Positions 50,060-62,500 of a stretch of 64,000 nt of DNA are shown one piece after another. The notes under the pieces are model-generated. The model was given only the letters and a program-made list of their open reading frames with translations, did no database searches and was not told where the DNA came from. Both the position numbers and the translations under genes were made by a program. Location: the NCBI GenBank assembly GCA_009746045.1, contig RPFO01000213.1:7160109-7224108 (forward strand). The letters are read 5' to 3'. The stretch's first letter is position 1. Each line of letters starts with the position of its first letter. This stretch comes from Mesostigma viride. Its lineage: Eukaryota; Streptophyta; Mesostigmatophyceae; Mesostigmatales; Mesostigmataceae.

Positions 50060-50818
50060 ACCCACACTCCGCGTCTTACGGACGACCGACACCGAGGTCC
50101 CCTACCCTACTTCAGGCGGATTCAAGCTGCTCGGCAGTTGGCTTCCCGACTGCGAGGACGACCTGACGACACGGATTGGCATGCCTGGCGTGGGTGCACC
50201 TCCATGACCGACCACTGCCGCTGGTGGAGCAACCCCGCCCTACCCCGGATCGTCAAGCGTGACCTCTTCAAGGTCGTCATTCTGACGATCCTGACCTACG
50301 GCGCCGAGACCAGGACACTGACGCAGGAGCTGGAGCAACAACTCGACGGCAACGTCACCAAGATGCTGCGCTAGGCCCTTAACATCCCCTTTGGTTTGCA
50401 CATTAGTAATGAGGATTTGTACGCTGATTTGCCCTATATGTTTCCCACATTATTAGGCACACGCGCCTGGGCCTATAGCCAGGGCACCTGGCCCGCACAG
50501 ATCTGAGGTAGACACATCAGATACTGAGACTAGCTGGCACCAAGCCCGCCCACTAGGAGGCGCAGCCTGGGCGATATGTCCTCACCTGGCGCACGTGCCA
50601 CAGGCCGCGCGCGGCAGGGCCGGCACCCGTGGACGTTTCGTGATAGACTCAGTCGGCATGGACATGTGCTACACTGTAGACGTAAAGGGCTCACACCCGG
50701 GCAGCCTCTTGGCCTTTGTCTGCAATATAGTGGAGGCAGACGGATAGTACGCAAGGATCATAGATGGCAAGTAGTGATGAACACTAAAGGAGACCACCCC
50801 CAAGTCTGTGGGGGCTCC
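50060..50818 (+). pseudogene. LINE reverse transcriptase C-terminal fragment
   Basis: Encodes LPRIVKRDLFKVVILTILTY and GAETRTLTQELEQQLDGN, followed by TAG after KMLR, the same ORF2 thumb motif as at 15030-15150 but diverged. The downstream region (about 50580-50830) carries RHGHVLHCRRKG and other ORF2 C-terminus-like residues in shifted frames. Decayed copy. Confidence 0.65.
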
Positions 50819-50819
50819 G

Positions 50820-50915
50820 CGTGTGACCGCGTATGACGGTATGGCATTCATAGTCAGGATTTCAGCCTGAAATCATCCTGACTATGTGAATGCCATACCG
50901 TACGCGGTCACACGC
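50820..50915. repeat. Perfect-like hairpin, about 41-bp arms
   Basis: CGTGTGACCGCGTATGACGG with ATGGCATTCATAGTCAGGAT is repeated inverted after an 11-13-base loop; two or three differences (an extra TGA, CATAG/CATAG offset). Likely a fold-back relic. Confidence 0.85.
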
Positions 50916-52001
50916 GAACTGAGTTTGGGCCGTGGACGTGCCCACAACCCTATAACTAGGACCTAGATAGCCGGCTAATAGCTTACACCATCCATTCCGC
51001 CATTCCATGTTCCCCTCCCACTGAGGACTTATGCTCACGTGACGCAGGCACGTGTCTTTTAATTAATTAATGTGCTACCCTCTATTAACGGGACGCCGGG
51101 CTCACGCCCAGGGCGTGAACTGAATCAGGACTGTAACTAACTAAAAAAGCGAGCACTGGGTCTCGTATTGGGGAATCTGACGTGCGGCGTACCGATTCGG
51201 TTACCAAGCATATGCGGCTTCCGTCACGGTTATTTTCGGTTAGAGATCCACGAACACGGAGACGCGAGGGGGGAGCCGCGGGTTGCAACTTGCAACAGCC
51301 TCTGTTGTAACACCTCCGGAATATGTTTGGTGATCACCAGTCCAGTGCATGCTCCAGCTTGATGGCCAGCTGCCAGCTGGCCATGTCACCGTAAAAACTC
51401 CACAGGCCAGAAATCTGGAGAATCCGAAATATTGCAGCGCAAAATATCTTCGAAAACCGAAGGAATCTTCATACCGTGATTCTGTGGCCCGGTGGCGGTT
51501 GGGTGGATATTCGGTCATGTGATAGCCGAATCTTATTAAAAAGTCTGCGAATCCCATTGCGGTTTGTAACTCACTTGCGGTTTGTACATTTGCCGCCTCA
51601 TTTGCACGGCGTGGTGGCCGGATGAGAACTTGAGAAGCATTTGGATCTGCTGAACGAAATAATGAACATTCAAGAGAAACGAGTGCAGAGACAGCCAGCA
51701 GGCTTCATTGTCGTGCGTTACGGCTTTGCACTCGCGCTAAAATTGCGACGTGAGCACATCTTGTCAGGACCCCGCGCAAATTCCGGGCGCATATTCCTGG
51801 CGTCGTTCGCGACACCACGTGTTACCTTTGGGTGCATGTGTAGTCCGAGATCGACCAATTTGAGCCAATTTGTGCGTGCTTATGCCTACAATTGTGCAAA
51901 CAGCAGGCCTCCCATCCCCGTGCCTACTGAAATATCCTCCTGCAATGGTGGACTAGGTAATATGTGTGTCAATATCAAGAACTAGAAAATTCTGACTCAC
52001 G
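50916..52001. other. Intergenic, no convincing gene
   Basis: Includes a palindrome GATGGCCAGCTG/CCAGCTGGCCATG at about 51361-51386. Overlapping short frames lack support. The last 300 bp precede the two-exon gene and may hold its promoter. Confidence 0.4.
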
Positions 52002-52727
52002 ATGGCACGCTCGGCTCATCGCGCGGCGGAAATCTCTTACACGCAGTGCCCCCAGTTGCCGCATTTGCGGGCCAAAAGCCGCTCACAAGCGCCGTTTGAG
52101 GAGCAAGATCTTTCAATGTCAATGTCCATGGAAGCCTTACTGAACCAGCTCGCGCAGGATACTTCGAGAAATGACGGTTCGCCGGTAAGTACATCATTAA
52201 ATCAGCTCGCAAGCAAGCCCGGGTACGTAGTTCGCGCCACGACCATGCATCTGGCTAGCTTTCGCACAAACATCCAGGTCGGAACCAAGTGCCTAGTCTT
52301 CACACTAGCCGTTCACTCGTATTCCTTCGATCGCATTTACTTGCAGGCCGGACGTGAAAGTATGCGTTCCAGTGGAATCCGCGCGCATCCTCTTCAGCCG
52401 GGGAAGCCAGAGAAGTCAGCCCGGCCGCGTTCGCATGAGGATGCGAAGGCAGCCCCTCAGCTCGTCGACATTCCACAATTCACGCAGTCTGTCCGTAGCA
52501 TGGGGCTTCCGGACACCATCCTTCACCAAATCTTGGCGGCTGTACTGGCAAGCGTCGTCGCACCGGCAGCGCCGCAAAGGTCGGCAGGATGGTCCAGCTA
52601 CGATGATGACGACTTCCCCCCCCCGGATACATACCCCGCGGGGTTTTCAAACGAGATGCTGGCAGCCGCCAAGAATGCCGATCCGGAGGTGTCAAGATGG
52701 CTAAGCACCATGTTCGGGATCCCGTAG
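52002..52727 (+). CDS. Two-exon gene of unknown function (paralogue of 13401-14146)
   Basis: Exon 1 is 52002-52184, donor GTAAGT. Exon 2 is 52347-52727, acceptor TTTACTTGCAG, phase 0, about 187 aa. The 162-bp intron happens to be open in frame, so an unspliced 241-aa product cannot be excluded, but the same intron position in the paralogue supports splicing. Conserved block APQLVDIPQFTQSVRSMGLP, ILHQILAAVLASVV and MLAAAKNADPEVSRWLSTMF. N-terminus disordered and different from the paralogue. Function unknown. Confidence 0.7.
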   Translation: MARSAHRAAEISYTQCPQLPHLRAKSRSQAPFEEQDLSMSMSMEALLNQLAQDTSRNDGSPVSTSLNQLASKPGYVVRATTMHLASFRTNIQVGTKCLVFTLAVHSYSFDRIYLQAGRESMRSSGIRAHPLQPGKPEKSARPRSHEDAKAAPQLVDIPQFTQSVRSMGLPDTILHQILAAVLASVVAPAAPQRSAGWSSYDDDDFPPPDTYPAGFSNEMLAAAKNADPEVSRWLSTMFGIP

Positions 52728-55015
52728 CTTTGATTCTTTCATGATCTGCATCCGCTAGCCCTTCGTCTATATGGTAAAATATGGCATTAGTCATGCCACC
52801 ACCCAGGGTGGCGGCATGCCCATTCAATTTTGGGAGGCGACAATGCTGGGGCTGACAACCTGTAATGTCTACAAGCTCTGCTGAAGGCCCTCCCCGCTGT
52901 CTGGCTGCCTGGGTGATTTGCGGTCCTCCTGTTGTACATACTTCTGCCGCAATCGCCCTCAGCCTCACTTGTACAGATAATGCAGCGCTGATAGAATGAG
53001 CCAGCACTGCACATATTCGCAACAGGCACCGGCATGCTTTAGATATCTCAAATGGCATTCCCGGTTTCCTGACATTAATTGCTGAGGTGGACAGATTCGA
53101 GTGCATCCCATGCATGTGCTGCATTCTTGTACATAGCCATGGGACAACATATGGCTGACATATGGTTGATTACTGTATTAACATGCATGACAGCCACTGC
53201 CAGCTGCTCCTGACATGTGCCATTCATATTTTCAGTGTTTGCACGTCGCCCATTCCAAGATATGCGACAGATATTGTCGCATACCACGCTGACATGTAGC
53301 TGGCCGTTGTACAGAGCTTCTTGTGTTTTGTTGGCCTTGGTTGAAGTTTAGTTGTCACATTCATACCCAGCCAAGGCCCATAGAGTGTTACCTGCCATAT
53401 TGGTGTCTGTGTGTGTGCGTGTGTGACATGGCTTCATTTAGCCAGTTTCATGTGTAACGCGGTACTGCACCGCGCGGTTGATTATTGTTTTGCAACATGA
53501 AACTCTATAGGTCCAGTTCGCATTATGCATGTGAGACAACAACGTGTGCAGCCCTAACATGCCCGAAGAGTTACTCTTTTTAGCTACATTGTGACTACGT
53601 AGTAAGCATTTGTTGTGCATGTTTTGTTGAGATATTGTACATTAGAATCTTGGTGTCTCAATCAATCAATTCATTCATTCATTCAATACATTTCTTGTTT
53701 TTGGTCCATTGGAGTTCCTTCCCACCAAGAGAAACATTTATTTTCCATTTTTGTGAGCTAGGCTTTATACGGACAGCCTATACCACACCTTCAAACTCAG
53801 TGCACATTATTATCAAGTTGGTTATTGTAGCACCATGCTGGGGGCCCAGCATACTCGAACACAAGGTGTTGCCCCTCTTAGCAGCGTGGGTGGGTGGGTG
53901 GGTGGGAGCTGAAAAGAGGCCTCCCTACGTCCCCTACACCACTCTAAGTACTGACTATCATTCACATTGCGCCACGCAGGCCTGCCGGCTGGCGCAGGTA
54001 CAAGGTGTACTGACTGCCCATCACAGTTGCGCCACGCCTGGCGGCTGGCGCAGGTAACAAGGTATAGTGACGTACGTTTGAAGCTACCTAGCTAGGCCTG
54101 CAATCCGGCCGGAACCACACTCAGCCTCGGCACAAAAAGGGCGGGCCGGTGCAGTACCCTCGTGTCAAGCGCTAGTCTTACGCTACCTACGGCAGGTTGG
54201 TCCCCTTTGAGCCCGTCCACGCGTCATATATAAAATGAGCGAAGCTCAACAAATACATTTCTTGTTTTTGGTCCATTGGAGTTCCTTCCCACCAAGAGAA
54301 ACATTTATTTTACATGTTTGTGGGCTAGGCTTTATACGGACAGCCTATACCACACCTTCAAACTCAGTGCACATCATTATCAAGTTGGTTATTGTAGTGG
54401 ATTATGTTATGCGCCAGGCACGTGCTCCCTTGGCTAGCATTGCAGGCCGTGCCCCCGGCCTAGCGATCACGAGCGAGCTTGGAGAAGGGGGGCCGACTAA
54501 CAAGCAGAGTTTACTAGCTGACCTCATTTACAGGGTCAGCTCACTTCCTTATAAAGTGATTTCACTAATTCGGTAGATTAATAGTACAGTCGATTGTACT
54601 AACGACTCGAGATTGCAATCCCGGGTCCGATCGGATACTCGTACTAATCTGTCGAATTTGGGGGGTTTCGACTTCAGTGACTTCAGTCATTAGTACGGCC
54701 CTGCTCCACTGAAAGTTATTGACCCGAGTCATTAGTGCACGTAACGTACTAACCGTTCGCATGATTAGCACATTGAATGATGTCAGACTAACAAGCCGAT
54801 TTCATTGTACTAATGAAGCAAATTCACACTAAAGAAGCGATTCTGGCACTAACGAAGCGATTCTGGCACTAACGAAGCGAACTCCAGCGTCGCTAATGCC
54901 AGCCTGTACATATTGTGCGTCCTTTCGTGCTGCGTGCAGCGATGGCCACCGCAAGCGAGTAGACGGTTTTTTGTGGCTAATAAACAATAATCAATAGTGT
55001 GGTTGCCATTATAAT
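52728..55015. other. Intergenic with duplications, no convincing gene
   Basis: A 146-bp direct repeat at 53685-53830 and 54252-54397 (AATACATTTCTTGTTTTTGG...) is nearly identical. Between them are GGGTGGGTGGGTGGG and a CGCCACGC...GGCGCAGGT duplicate (53970-54055). At 54830-54895, CACTAACGAAGCGATTCTGG repeats three times. No gene found. Confidence 0.6.
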
Positions 55016-55590
55016 TTGGGCACTGTCGGCAACAAAATAATGTGCGACGTCGGGTGGAGGGAAAGATATGCCGATATCGTAAGGGGGGTCAAGGTTTACC
55101 TGGGCGGACAGGTATCCCCTGGTAAGAGGGATGACATTCTGCAGGCGGCAATGGCAGCTGCCGGCAGTGCTGAGCCGGAGCGAGGCGTGCCTGCAGACAC
55201 GACTGCCACTGCAGACGCGACTGCCACTGCAGACACGACTGCCACTGCAGACACGACTGCCGCTGCGCAGGCCGGAAAGGAGGCGTTCACACCGCACGAG
55301 CCTCTCCCCGCCCCGATGAAGCGCAAGCGAACGAAGCACATCTTTTGCTCTAATGATGAGAAGGTGAAACTGGTGGATGACTTTGTAGCGGTCACTGAAG
55401 GACAGCATGCAGGAGCGCGGATTTTTGACGAAGTGGTGCGCAGAGAAGGACGTTCACCCCAACATGCACCGTCAGGGGGTGGCTGAAGAATCCCGCCAGG
55501 GTGCAACAGATGAAGACTCAGTGGCAAGAAGACGGCAAAGGCGGTGCCCAGGATGGTGGAGGGCAAGACAGCCCAGTAAGTCTAGTGTAT
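55016..55590 (+). pseudogene. Frameshifted ORF with HTH-like segment
   Basis: The first frame (to about 55430) has a RYADIVRGVKVYLGGQVSPG start. Four Thr/Ala/Asp repeats follow (TATADTTATADTTA), then basic PMKRKRTKHIFCSNDEK and KLVDDFVAVTEGQHAGARIF. Protein-like sequence then jumps to LTKWCAEKDVHPN in a second frame and to TVRGWLKNPARVQQMKTQWQ in a third, ending near a GTAAGT at 55573. The combined pattern looks like a helix-turn-helix DNA-binding domain broken by two indels. It may be transposon-derived or a real gene with sequence errors. Confidence 0.4.
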
Positions 55591-56708
55591 ACATATGTGT
55601 GTTGCCATTTAGTTCTGCACCTGTGTCTGTCAAAATTAGGTGTTTCTGTCCAAACGAAGGATGTGAAGCATTCGAAGCATATCTGGCCAGTTGGTTAGCA
55701 CTTGGTTAGCAGCGTTCTGATTTGTTTCTCACTCGTTTGCCCGATGCCCTACCAGCCATTTAGAATGTACTCCAGCACAAGTACATTTTGAGTTTTTCCA
55801 AGTTTCCTCTTTTTTGCTTGTTTCAAGTTCAGTTCTGCAAAAAAAGTGTCCCCATGGCCCCTGGATCTCATCTGGAGGTAGTTGAACTAGTATATGCTAC
55901 AAAATACTACATTGTACTAGTTTGTACTACTTTGTACTACATTTTTACTATAATGTACTACATTGAACTACATTTGAACAAATTTTAAGGCTGCTATGCA
56001 GTTGTCTAGTGTTCCAGACCCTTGAAAAACAGGTTTTGCCGCCTCTTTCGGCTCCCCGACCCTGCTCGCGCCCAGATTCGCTACACGAAAACTGTCGCAG
56101 CCACCGGACTAATGAGGCAATCCTGCCCCCCATTGCGCCTTGCGATCACATGTAATCAAGCAAGCATGTCATGCATACTGGTGTTGTCATAATTCATCTT
56201 GTAGCGATAAGCAAGTATTAAGTGAGACAGCTATATAATCAGGGACCATAGAAAGCGCCTCACAATCATGACACATGCACATGGCAAAATAGCAACTTCA
56301 TTGTGGCAAAACTCTTGAAACTCACCAAACATCACCAACCACAAATTATATTGTTGCCTTTTATTAAGAGAGTTTTGAACAAGGCAAGTTGCAACACCCG
56401 GTTTCCAACCATGATGGACTGTGGGCACACATATTCCATGCATGGCTATCTTGATGAAAGAGCCCGTGAGCTTTACTCTTAGTTTGCACATGCATAGTCC
56501 TAGTTGTCATGCCATTCTTGATGCATGATACATGTATAATCAATGCCTGCGCGAAAACATGAGCCACAAAACATATGGTGTAAGACAATGTACAGCATCC
56601 TGCAAACATATCGCTCACCTGTGCTCCTTAATGAGCAGCACTTAACAAGACATCCCACCATGCCTCATAGACCTTGATAAGCATGGCATCGATAGCCAAG
56701 CTACTAAT
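55591..56708. other. Intergenic, no convincing gene
   Basis: Contains runs of TACTACATTGTAC at 55886-55980. No supported gene on either strand. Confidence 0.4.
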
Positions 56709-59047
56709 CTAGCGCCGTTGCTTCTTCATGGAATACTCCACTGCTGGATAAGCGGGCTGCAAGTGCACCACGTTCTGCGCGAGAGATGTGACAGGCACCA
56801 TCGTGATTGATTCAGAGTCGAAGTACTGCTGGTGACCTGCCGGTGGGGTTAGCACGAAAGCAGTGCCCTGCCCACTGTTACTGTATGTCGAGCGGCTTGT
56901 CACTGGAGGTGCATGCCGGTGGTATTCAACCTCAGGGTCCAATGCCGTGCGAAGTGTCACGGGAGCTGCCTGCCTGTGGTATCCGCCTCCTGCAGCAGTG
57001 TACACCACCCGCTGATCGTCCACATATGTCACAGCCCTGGGCTGAGCCATGGCTGCATCATAGTGCAGCACCCTCTGGGGACTCGACCGTGTTGAATAAT
57101 GATGCCCTTGCTGCTCCAGCCCGTGACTGGAGTCACTGGCTGGAGTACCAGGGACCACCAACGGAGTACGGTACTCGCGCTCCAGTCGCTCCACCCGCTC
57201 CCGCAGCTCCTTGACCTCCTTTCGCATGTCAGGGGTAGCGGGCGCCTCAACTTTTGGTGGTGACTGCTGCGCAGCAACAACCTCCTGCCCCTTTTTCTTC
57301 CTGCTCCCCACCGTTGCTGGTGCTGCAGCTGTGCCTTGAAGTGTGGCCAGCTTTGCATTTATAGCTGCGTGCTCCTGCTCCACCCTGGCCAGCCTCCCCT
57401 CAGCTAAGCCAAGCTTCTTGGCCAGAGCGGGCAGCGACTCGACAGCCTGGCTCCCCCGCTTTGGCTTGGTGCGACCGCCCCCGAGGATGCTTTTGATATC
57501 GGTTTGAGCCTCGGCCATTGCCTCCCTCAAGCCATCATACTCCTTCTTGACCTCATCCAGAGACGAGCGCAAGTCGGATAAGTCGGCATCACCAGCAGTC
57601 ACCATGGGAATGGCAGCATCAGCAACCACAGGTGGAATGGCATGCTTAGATGCATTGGTGCAAGTGCGAACATGCTTCTCGCGCTTCACTGGTGCATGCT
57701 CCTGCTTGACCCTCCCCTTCTTCTCGGGTGGCGAGCCGTAAGACTTGTCTGACCTGTTGTCACCGCCATCCCCGCTGCTGTTGTGCGGTGTCATGTCGTC
57801 GTCCTGAGTCCCTTCAGCTGCCCTTGAAGATACGGCAGGGGGTGCACATAGCAGGGGCACCGAGGGGAGTGAGGCAGGAAGTGGTGTGCTTGGCGGCGGC
57901 GCTGGGAGTGTGGCAGGGGGTGTAGACGCTGGCACCTTGTAGCCGACAGCCTGGATGTTGGGCAAGGAGGTGCATACAGGACAAAACAACCCAAGGACAT
58001 TTTACCATGTGTTTATTTATTTATTATAAAAAGAGCCCAATCTATCCACGGAAAAGGCACTTATATCAAAGAGGAAAGCATTCGTGCAAGACTTACACTC
58101 CAGCCTTTCTCTTGCGTGCAGGTAGTTTTTAATGCATTGATGGCAGAGTTTGGGTCATAGAATATTCCCGCGGCGGCTTCCACAGCTTGGGCCACCAGAG
58201 AAGTTTCTCGAATTGCCCCATGGGCGCCCAGATCCACTGCCAGCAACCGCGGCTTACACCACATTGCCGGAAACTGCTTCCCCGGTGATGTGGACGGCAG
58301 CGAGTAAAACCCCTGCGAATCGCTCAAAAGGGGCATTACCAGGCAGAACCACTGCTCCTCTCTATCATTCTTACCCCCCGTACGGACCAGGCCAGCGATT
58401 AGGGCCGAGGAGAATGTCGCCACGTCAAGCTCCATTGCAGAAGCCATGTCAGCGACAGCTGCCTGGCCATCAAACGTGACCAAGTCTCCGATTGCGAATG
58501 TGTCGTTCCCAGTTTCGCAGGCGACGAAGATGTCGGGATATCCCGGCTTTCCGGTTACCTGCCCCTTGCGCACGTCGAGATGAATCGCCTCGGAGAAGCT
58601 GGTATACTCTGTCAGCATAGTGGCATCCAGCAAGTACAGCTGATTCTCACCATTCTGTCGCCTCACGCCTGCAGGCGTCCCCCCACCGACGTCAATGACG
58701 TTGATGACGGCACCTTTGTTTGCCGTCATCTTCGATGCCACCGCATTCATAGCCATTCTACGCACCCCTAAGTGGCCACCATACTTTACTAGGCATTTGC
58801 TGAACACGGGGGCCGAGCTAATAAGGCCACTCCCCGAGGCTGACCTAGCATCCTGCGCCATGCGCTCCAACCCAGCGACAGCCCCCCGGCACGGAACAAA
58901 ACTCTTTCGAAGTCTGGAGTTGTCGCCCAACACCCCCCCTTCCACAGCGCTAGTTTCCTTAGCTTTTTCTTCGATCTTTACTTCCTCCAGGTTCTCTACC
59001 GCGGCAGGGCAGCCATTACCGACTTCCTCCGCCATGGCAGACGACAT
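56709..59047 (-). CDS. Two-exon gene: unknown N-terminal domain + Pro-rich/coiled-coil C-terminus
   Basis: Exon 1 is 59047-58097, donor GTAAGT. Exon 2 is 57950-56709, acceptor CCAACATCCAG, phase 0; about 730 aa. Exon 1 encodes an acidic N-terminus then a globular part (MNAVASKMTANKGAVINVID, ENQLYLLDATMLTEYTSFSE, LAVDLGAHGAIRETSL) of unknown family. Exon 2 starts Pro-rich (ATLPAPPPSTPLP), then a basic segment (PPEKKGRVKQEHAPVKREK) and coiled coils (LSDLRSSLDEVKKEYDGLRE; KEVKELRERVERLEREYRTP). It is divergent from the DUF7869-like gene with a shared palindromic intergenic region. It may be the second gene of the same element; function not recognised. Confidence 0.65.
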
Positions 59048-59553
59048 CGCCGTGATTGCTAACCCCGACTCACGATGAACAGGAACTTTCCCTCTGCCTC
59101 CAGGCTGTCTTCTGCGCAGCTTCCATGAAATGTACTTCGTGAAATGCATTTCGTGAAATGTACTAAGGAACGTGATTGGCCGGCGTTCGCTCGCCAAATC
59201 TCGCAAAATGTACTAAGGCACGTGATTGGTCCCGCAAAATGTACTAAGGAACGTGATTGGCCGGCGAAGATTCTGTAGGGAATTTTAATTGTTGCAAACA
59301 GAATCTTCGCCGGCCAATCACGTTCCTTAGTACATTTTGCGGGACCAATCACGTGCCTTAGTACATTTTGCGAGATTTGGCGAGCGAACGCCGGCCAATC
59401 ACGTTCCTTAGTACATTTCACGAAATGCATTTCACGAAGTACATTTCATGAAATGCCGAGGTAGCCATGTCTTCTTGCTTGCAAAATTGTGGCTGTTTGT
59501 GCGATTAGTGTCAAGGTCAGGTGTACGTTGAGCTATCCGGACTAGTGGCCGAC
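59048..59553. promoter_or_regulatory. Palindromic divergent promoter region
   Basis: Arms 59124-59275 and 59299-59450 are perfect 152-bp inverted repeats around a 23-bp A/T-rich centre. Each arm holds three CCAAT boxes in ACGTGATTGG context (complement CCAATCACGT), CACGTG, and TTAGTACATTTTGCG repeats. Each gene therefore sees the same upstream sequence, starting 77 bp (left) or 104 bp (right) from its ATG. Confidence 0.75.
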
Positions 59554-62500
59554 ATGGCGGTCGAAACGGAAGGTGTGCTATGGCTTTGCTGGGACATAAT
59601 CGTGGCTCTCTGCTTCCTGGCTTTCGCTATCATGCTGATGGGACACCATGGGAAGCGCAAGTCCGCAGCTGAAATGCTAAGCGGCAGCACCCATGCCGGC
59701 AGCCTAGTGACCGACGAGACGGTCGACTGTAAGTGCGGCCACGAGTGCATGAAGCCCATTAAAACATCACATCTCCAGGCATTGCGGAGCGCCTGGTTTG
59801 CGCCCGGGCGGAAGCAAGAGGACAGGAAGGCGGCGATAAAGCAGCAGCTGCACCAGGGGGGGTACGACGCCATAACGACCATGTCGTCATCTACTCGTCA
59901 CAAGTTCGTTCATGACGCTGGTTTCCGGTTCGTTCTCGACGGGGGAGTCAAGGATAAGAACACAGGGTCTGTGACCCCTTTTCACTTTCAGGTTTGCGAG
60001 GCGGCATTCAGGCACTGCCTGAAAATTAGCAACCACGTTTGGCACTCGTCGGTCCACGAGGTGGCTGATGAGCGCCAAGCGCGAGCCGAGGGACAGCACG
60101 TCATAGATGTAAGCGGCCACCATGGCAAGAAGCAGTCTCGCGGGGGCTGCAAGGAGAGGGGGCTGGAAGCACGGGCGCTTGCGGAGGAGTGGATTCGGCG
60201 GTGGTTGGAGCCCGCGGTGCAGAATGACCCGACAAACGGAACTACGTTCATTGAGGAGCCATGCAAGCAGACTCTTTTCGCCACTTATGTGAAGGAGAAC
60301 GAGAAGGAAGCCAACTTTCCCTTCGTGTCTCTCACTCTGTTCCGGATCATCTTTGAGGAGGTTGTTGCAACCAGTTATGTCCGCGTGGAGAAGTTTCGCA
60401 CGAAGATCATGGGCGTGTGCAACATTTGCAGCAACATCAACAACAACATCAATGCTGCCCGTCACACTGACACTAAACGATGGGAGTATTGGAAGGAGGA
60501 ACTCGCCAACCACGAAGAGCTTTTTCATGTAGAGAGGAAGGGGTTTCTTGTCAGGCGCTTTAATGGTAAGAACGGTCACTATCATTCCATGTCCATGGAC
60601 GCTATCGCTCACATGAGGACTCACATTCCTGCGGCGGCTGAGGCGCCTAAGGACTTTCTTTCCAAGCGAGACCTGACCGTACCTTACACCCTGATTTGTA
60701 CGATTGCACACGGGTTGAGGACTTTTTTCTGGGTGGTCGCACCATGGGTGATCAACAAGGCTGTGGCTGGTAATTCGGGCAGGATAACTGTCACCATCCT
60801 TGTTCGTCACATCATTGAAATCTGCGAGCAACAGTCGTGGAACAGTGCCACGGACCCTGAGATAAGGGCTTACGGGCTGCCCAGAATTTTGGTCATGCAG
60901 GTGGACGGTGGCGGCGACAACATGAACCGCGAGGTTCTGGGGTTCGCCGCCGTCCTCATCATGAGAGGACTGTTTGACCGTGTCCGCTTCTGCAGGCTAC
61001 CCGTTGGTCACACTCATATTGATTGTGATCAACGGTTCGGTTGGTTCGTCAGGTGGATGAATGGCTTAAAGAACAAGGTGACGGACAGGCCACCTGTGAA
61101 ACTAATCACATTTGATGATGTGCTGGCGGGCCTTGGCATCGCATTTGAGCATTACTACGAGCAGGGCCCGACAAACTCGATGCGCCAACTCAACCCGAAG
61201 AAGCCCCAAGCTGCGGTAAGACTTATATTAGTGTGGATGGCTCTTGATATCATGCTGGATTTCTAGTCTTCTCTATGTGCACACTTCATGTGCAGCCATA
61301 TAGGTCATCCATGTGTGTTTTAACCATGTTGCATGTGCTACAGATATTATGAGCAGTATTTACTAAGTGTGCTGGAGTCGTTGTTGCATGCTTGTTGTTT
61401 TTCACATGTTCACGTCTGCATGAACGCATCGTTGATACTAATGATTATTCATATTGCATTATTCCTATTGCATGACTGTTCTATTGCTTGCAGATTGTGG
61501 ACGCCGCACTGGATGTCACAACGTGGCTGAATGGGTGCATCCACCGCGACTTTGGCCGGTGGGTGAAATCGATGGACGCATTTCCGAAGAAGCCAGCCGC
61601 GGGCGACACCCATGGCGCGGGCGCAGGTGCAGGCGGGGGCGGGGGCGGGGGAGAAGGCGCGGGTGCGGGCGCGGGCGCCACCCAAGGCGCGGGCGTAGGC
61701 GCGGGCGCGGGCGCCACCGCCAACTTGGATGATGAGCCAGCAACCGAAGCCGAGAGGGAGAGGCACCGCTCTTCGAAGGTGTTCGATCTCGAAGTGTTTC
61801 TAGGGCCGGATATGAACGTGTATGTCCGCTGGCGCCTAGCCGCATCAGAAACGTTGGTAAATGCACCGGTGAACAAGTGGCAGCCCACAGGGCCTAACGG
61901 CGAGGCTTGTGACGGGGTCACGCCCATTGGGTACACCCCGCAGGGAGATCCTGTCTATGGGTGCCTCCTCATGGAGCGTGGCAAGGCCCCCAAGGGAAGT
62001 CCCGGTCTAGCACCGCTTTTTGAATGGGACGAGGGCGGTGCCAGGAGACGTACCTGCGCTAGCCTTCACGGCCTCTTTCCCGACATCGTCTCCGCTGAGA
62101 AGCAGCAGTTGCTGGACAGATGGTTTGAGCAGGTGCCAAAGTCCGTGGAGGATGTGCGTGCCAACAACGAGAATCTGTTCGACATCATGGAGCAAAAGCT
62201 CAAAGAGCAGCGTGAACTGCAAGCGAACAAGGCGGTACCCTTGCCGCTGCGATCTGCAGGCGACCAGTCGGTTGCGCGGGCAACACGGGCACTGAGGCTG
62301 CCCGTAAACCAAGTCATCTCGCACGTCGCTTGCCCTGCCCGCGAGATTCAAGCGCAGATCAACCGCGCATGTGCGCCCGCTGCGCGAGGGAGCACATCAA
62401 CGGCAACGCCCGCTTTGCGCACACTGATTTCTGGCAGGCACACCTTCAAGGTGAATGGAAGCCTCATACGACGCGGCGACCTACTCGTTGTTAAGCGGCC

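Noticed and set aside
59887-60831. 314-aa minus-strand frame
   Set aside because: Antisense shadow of the DUF7869-like gene.
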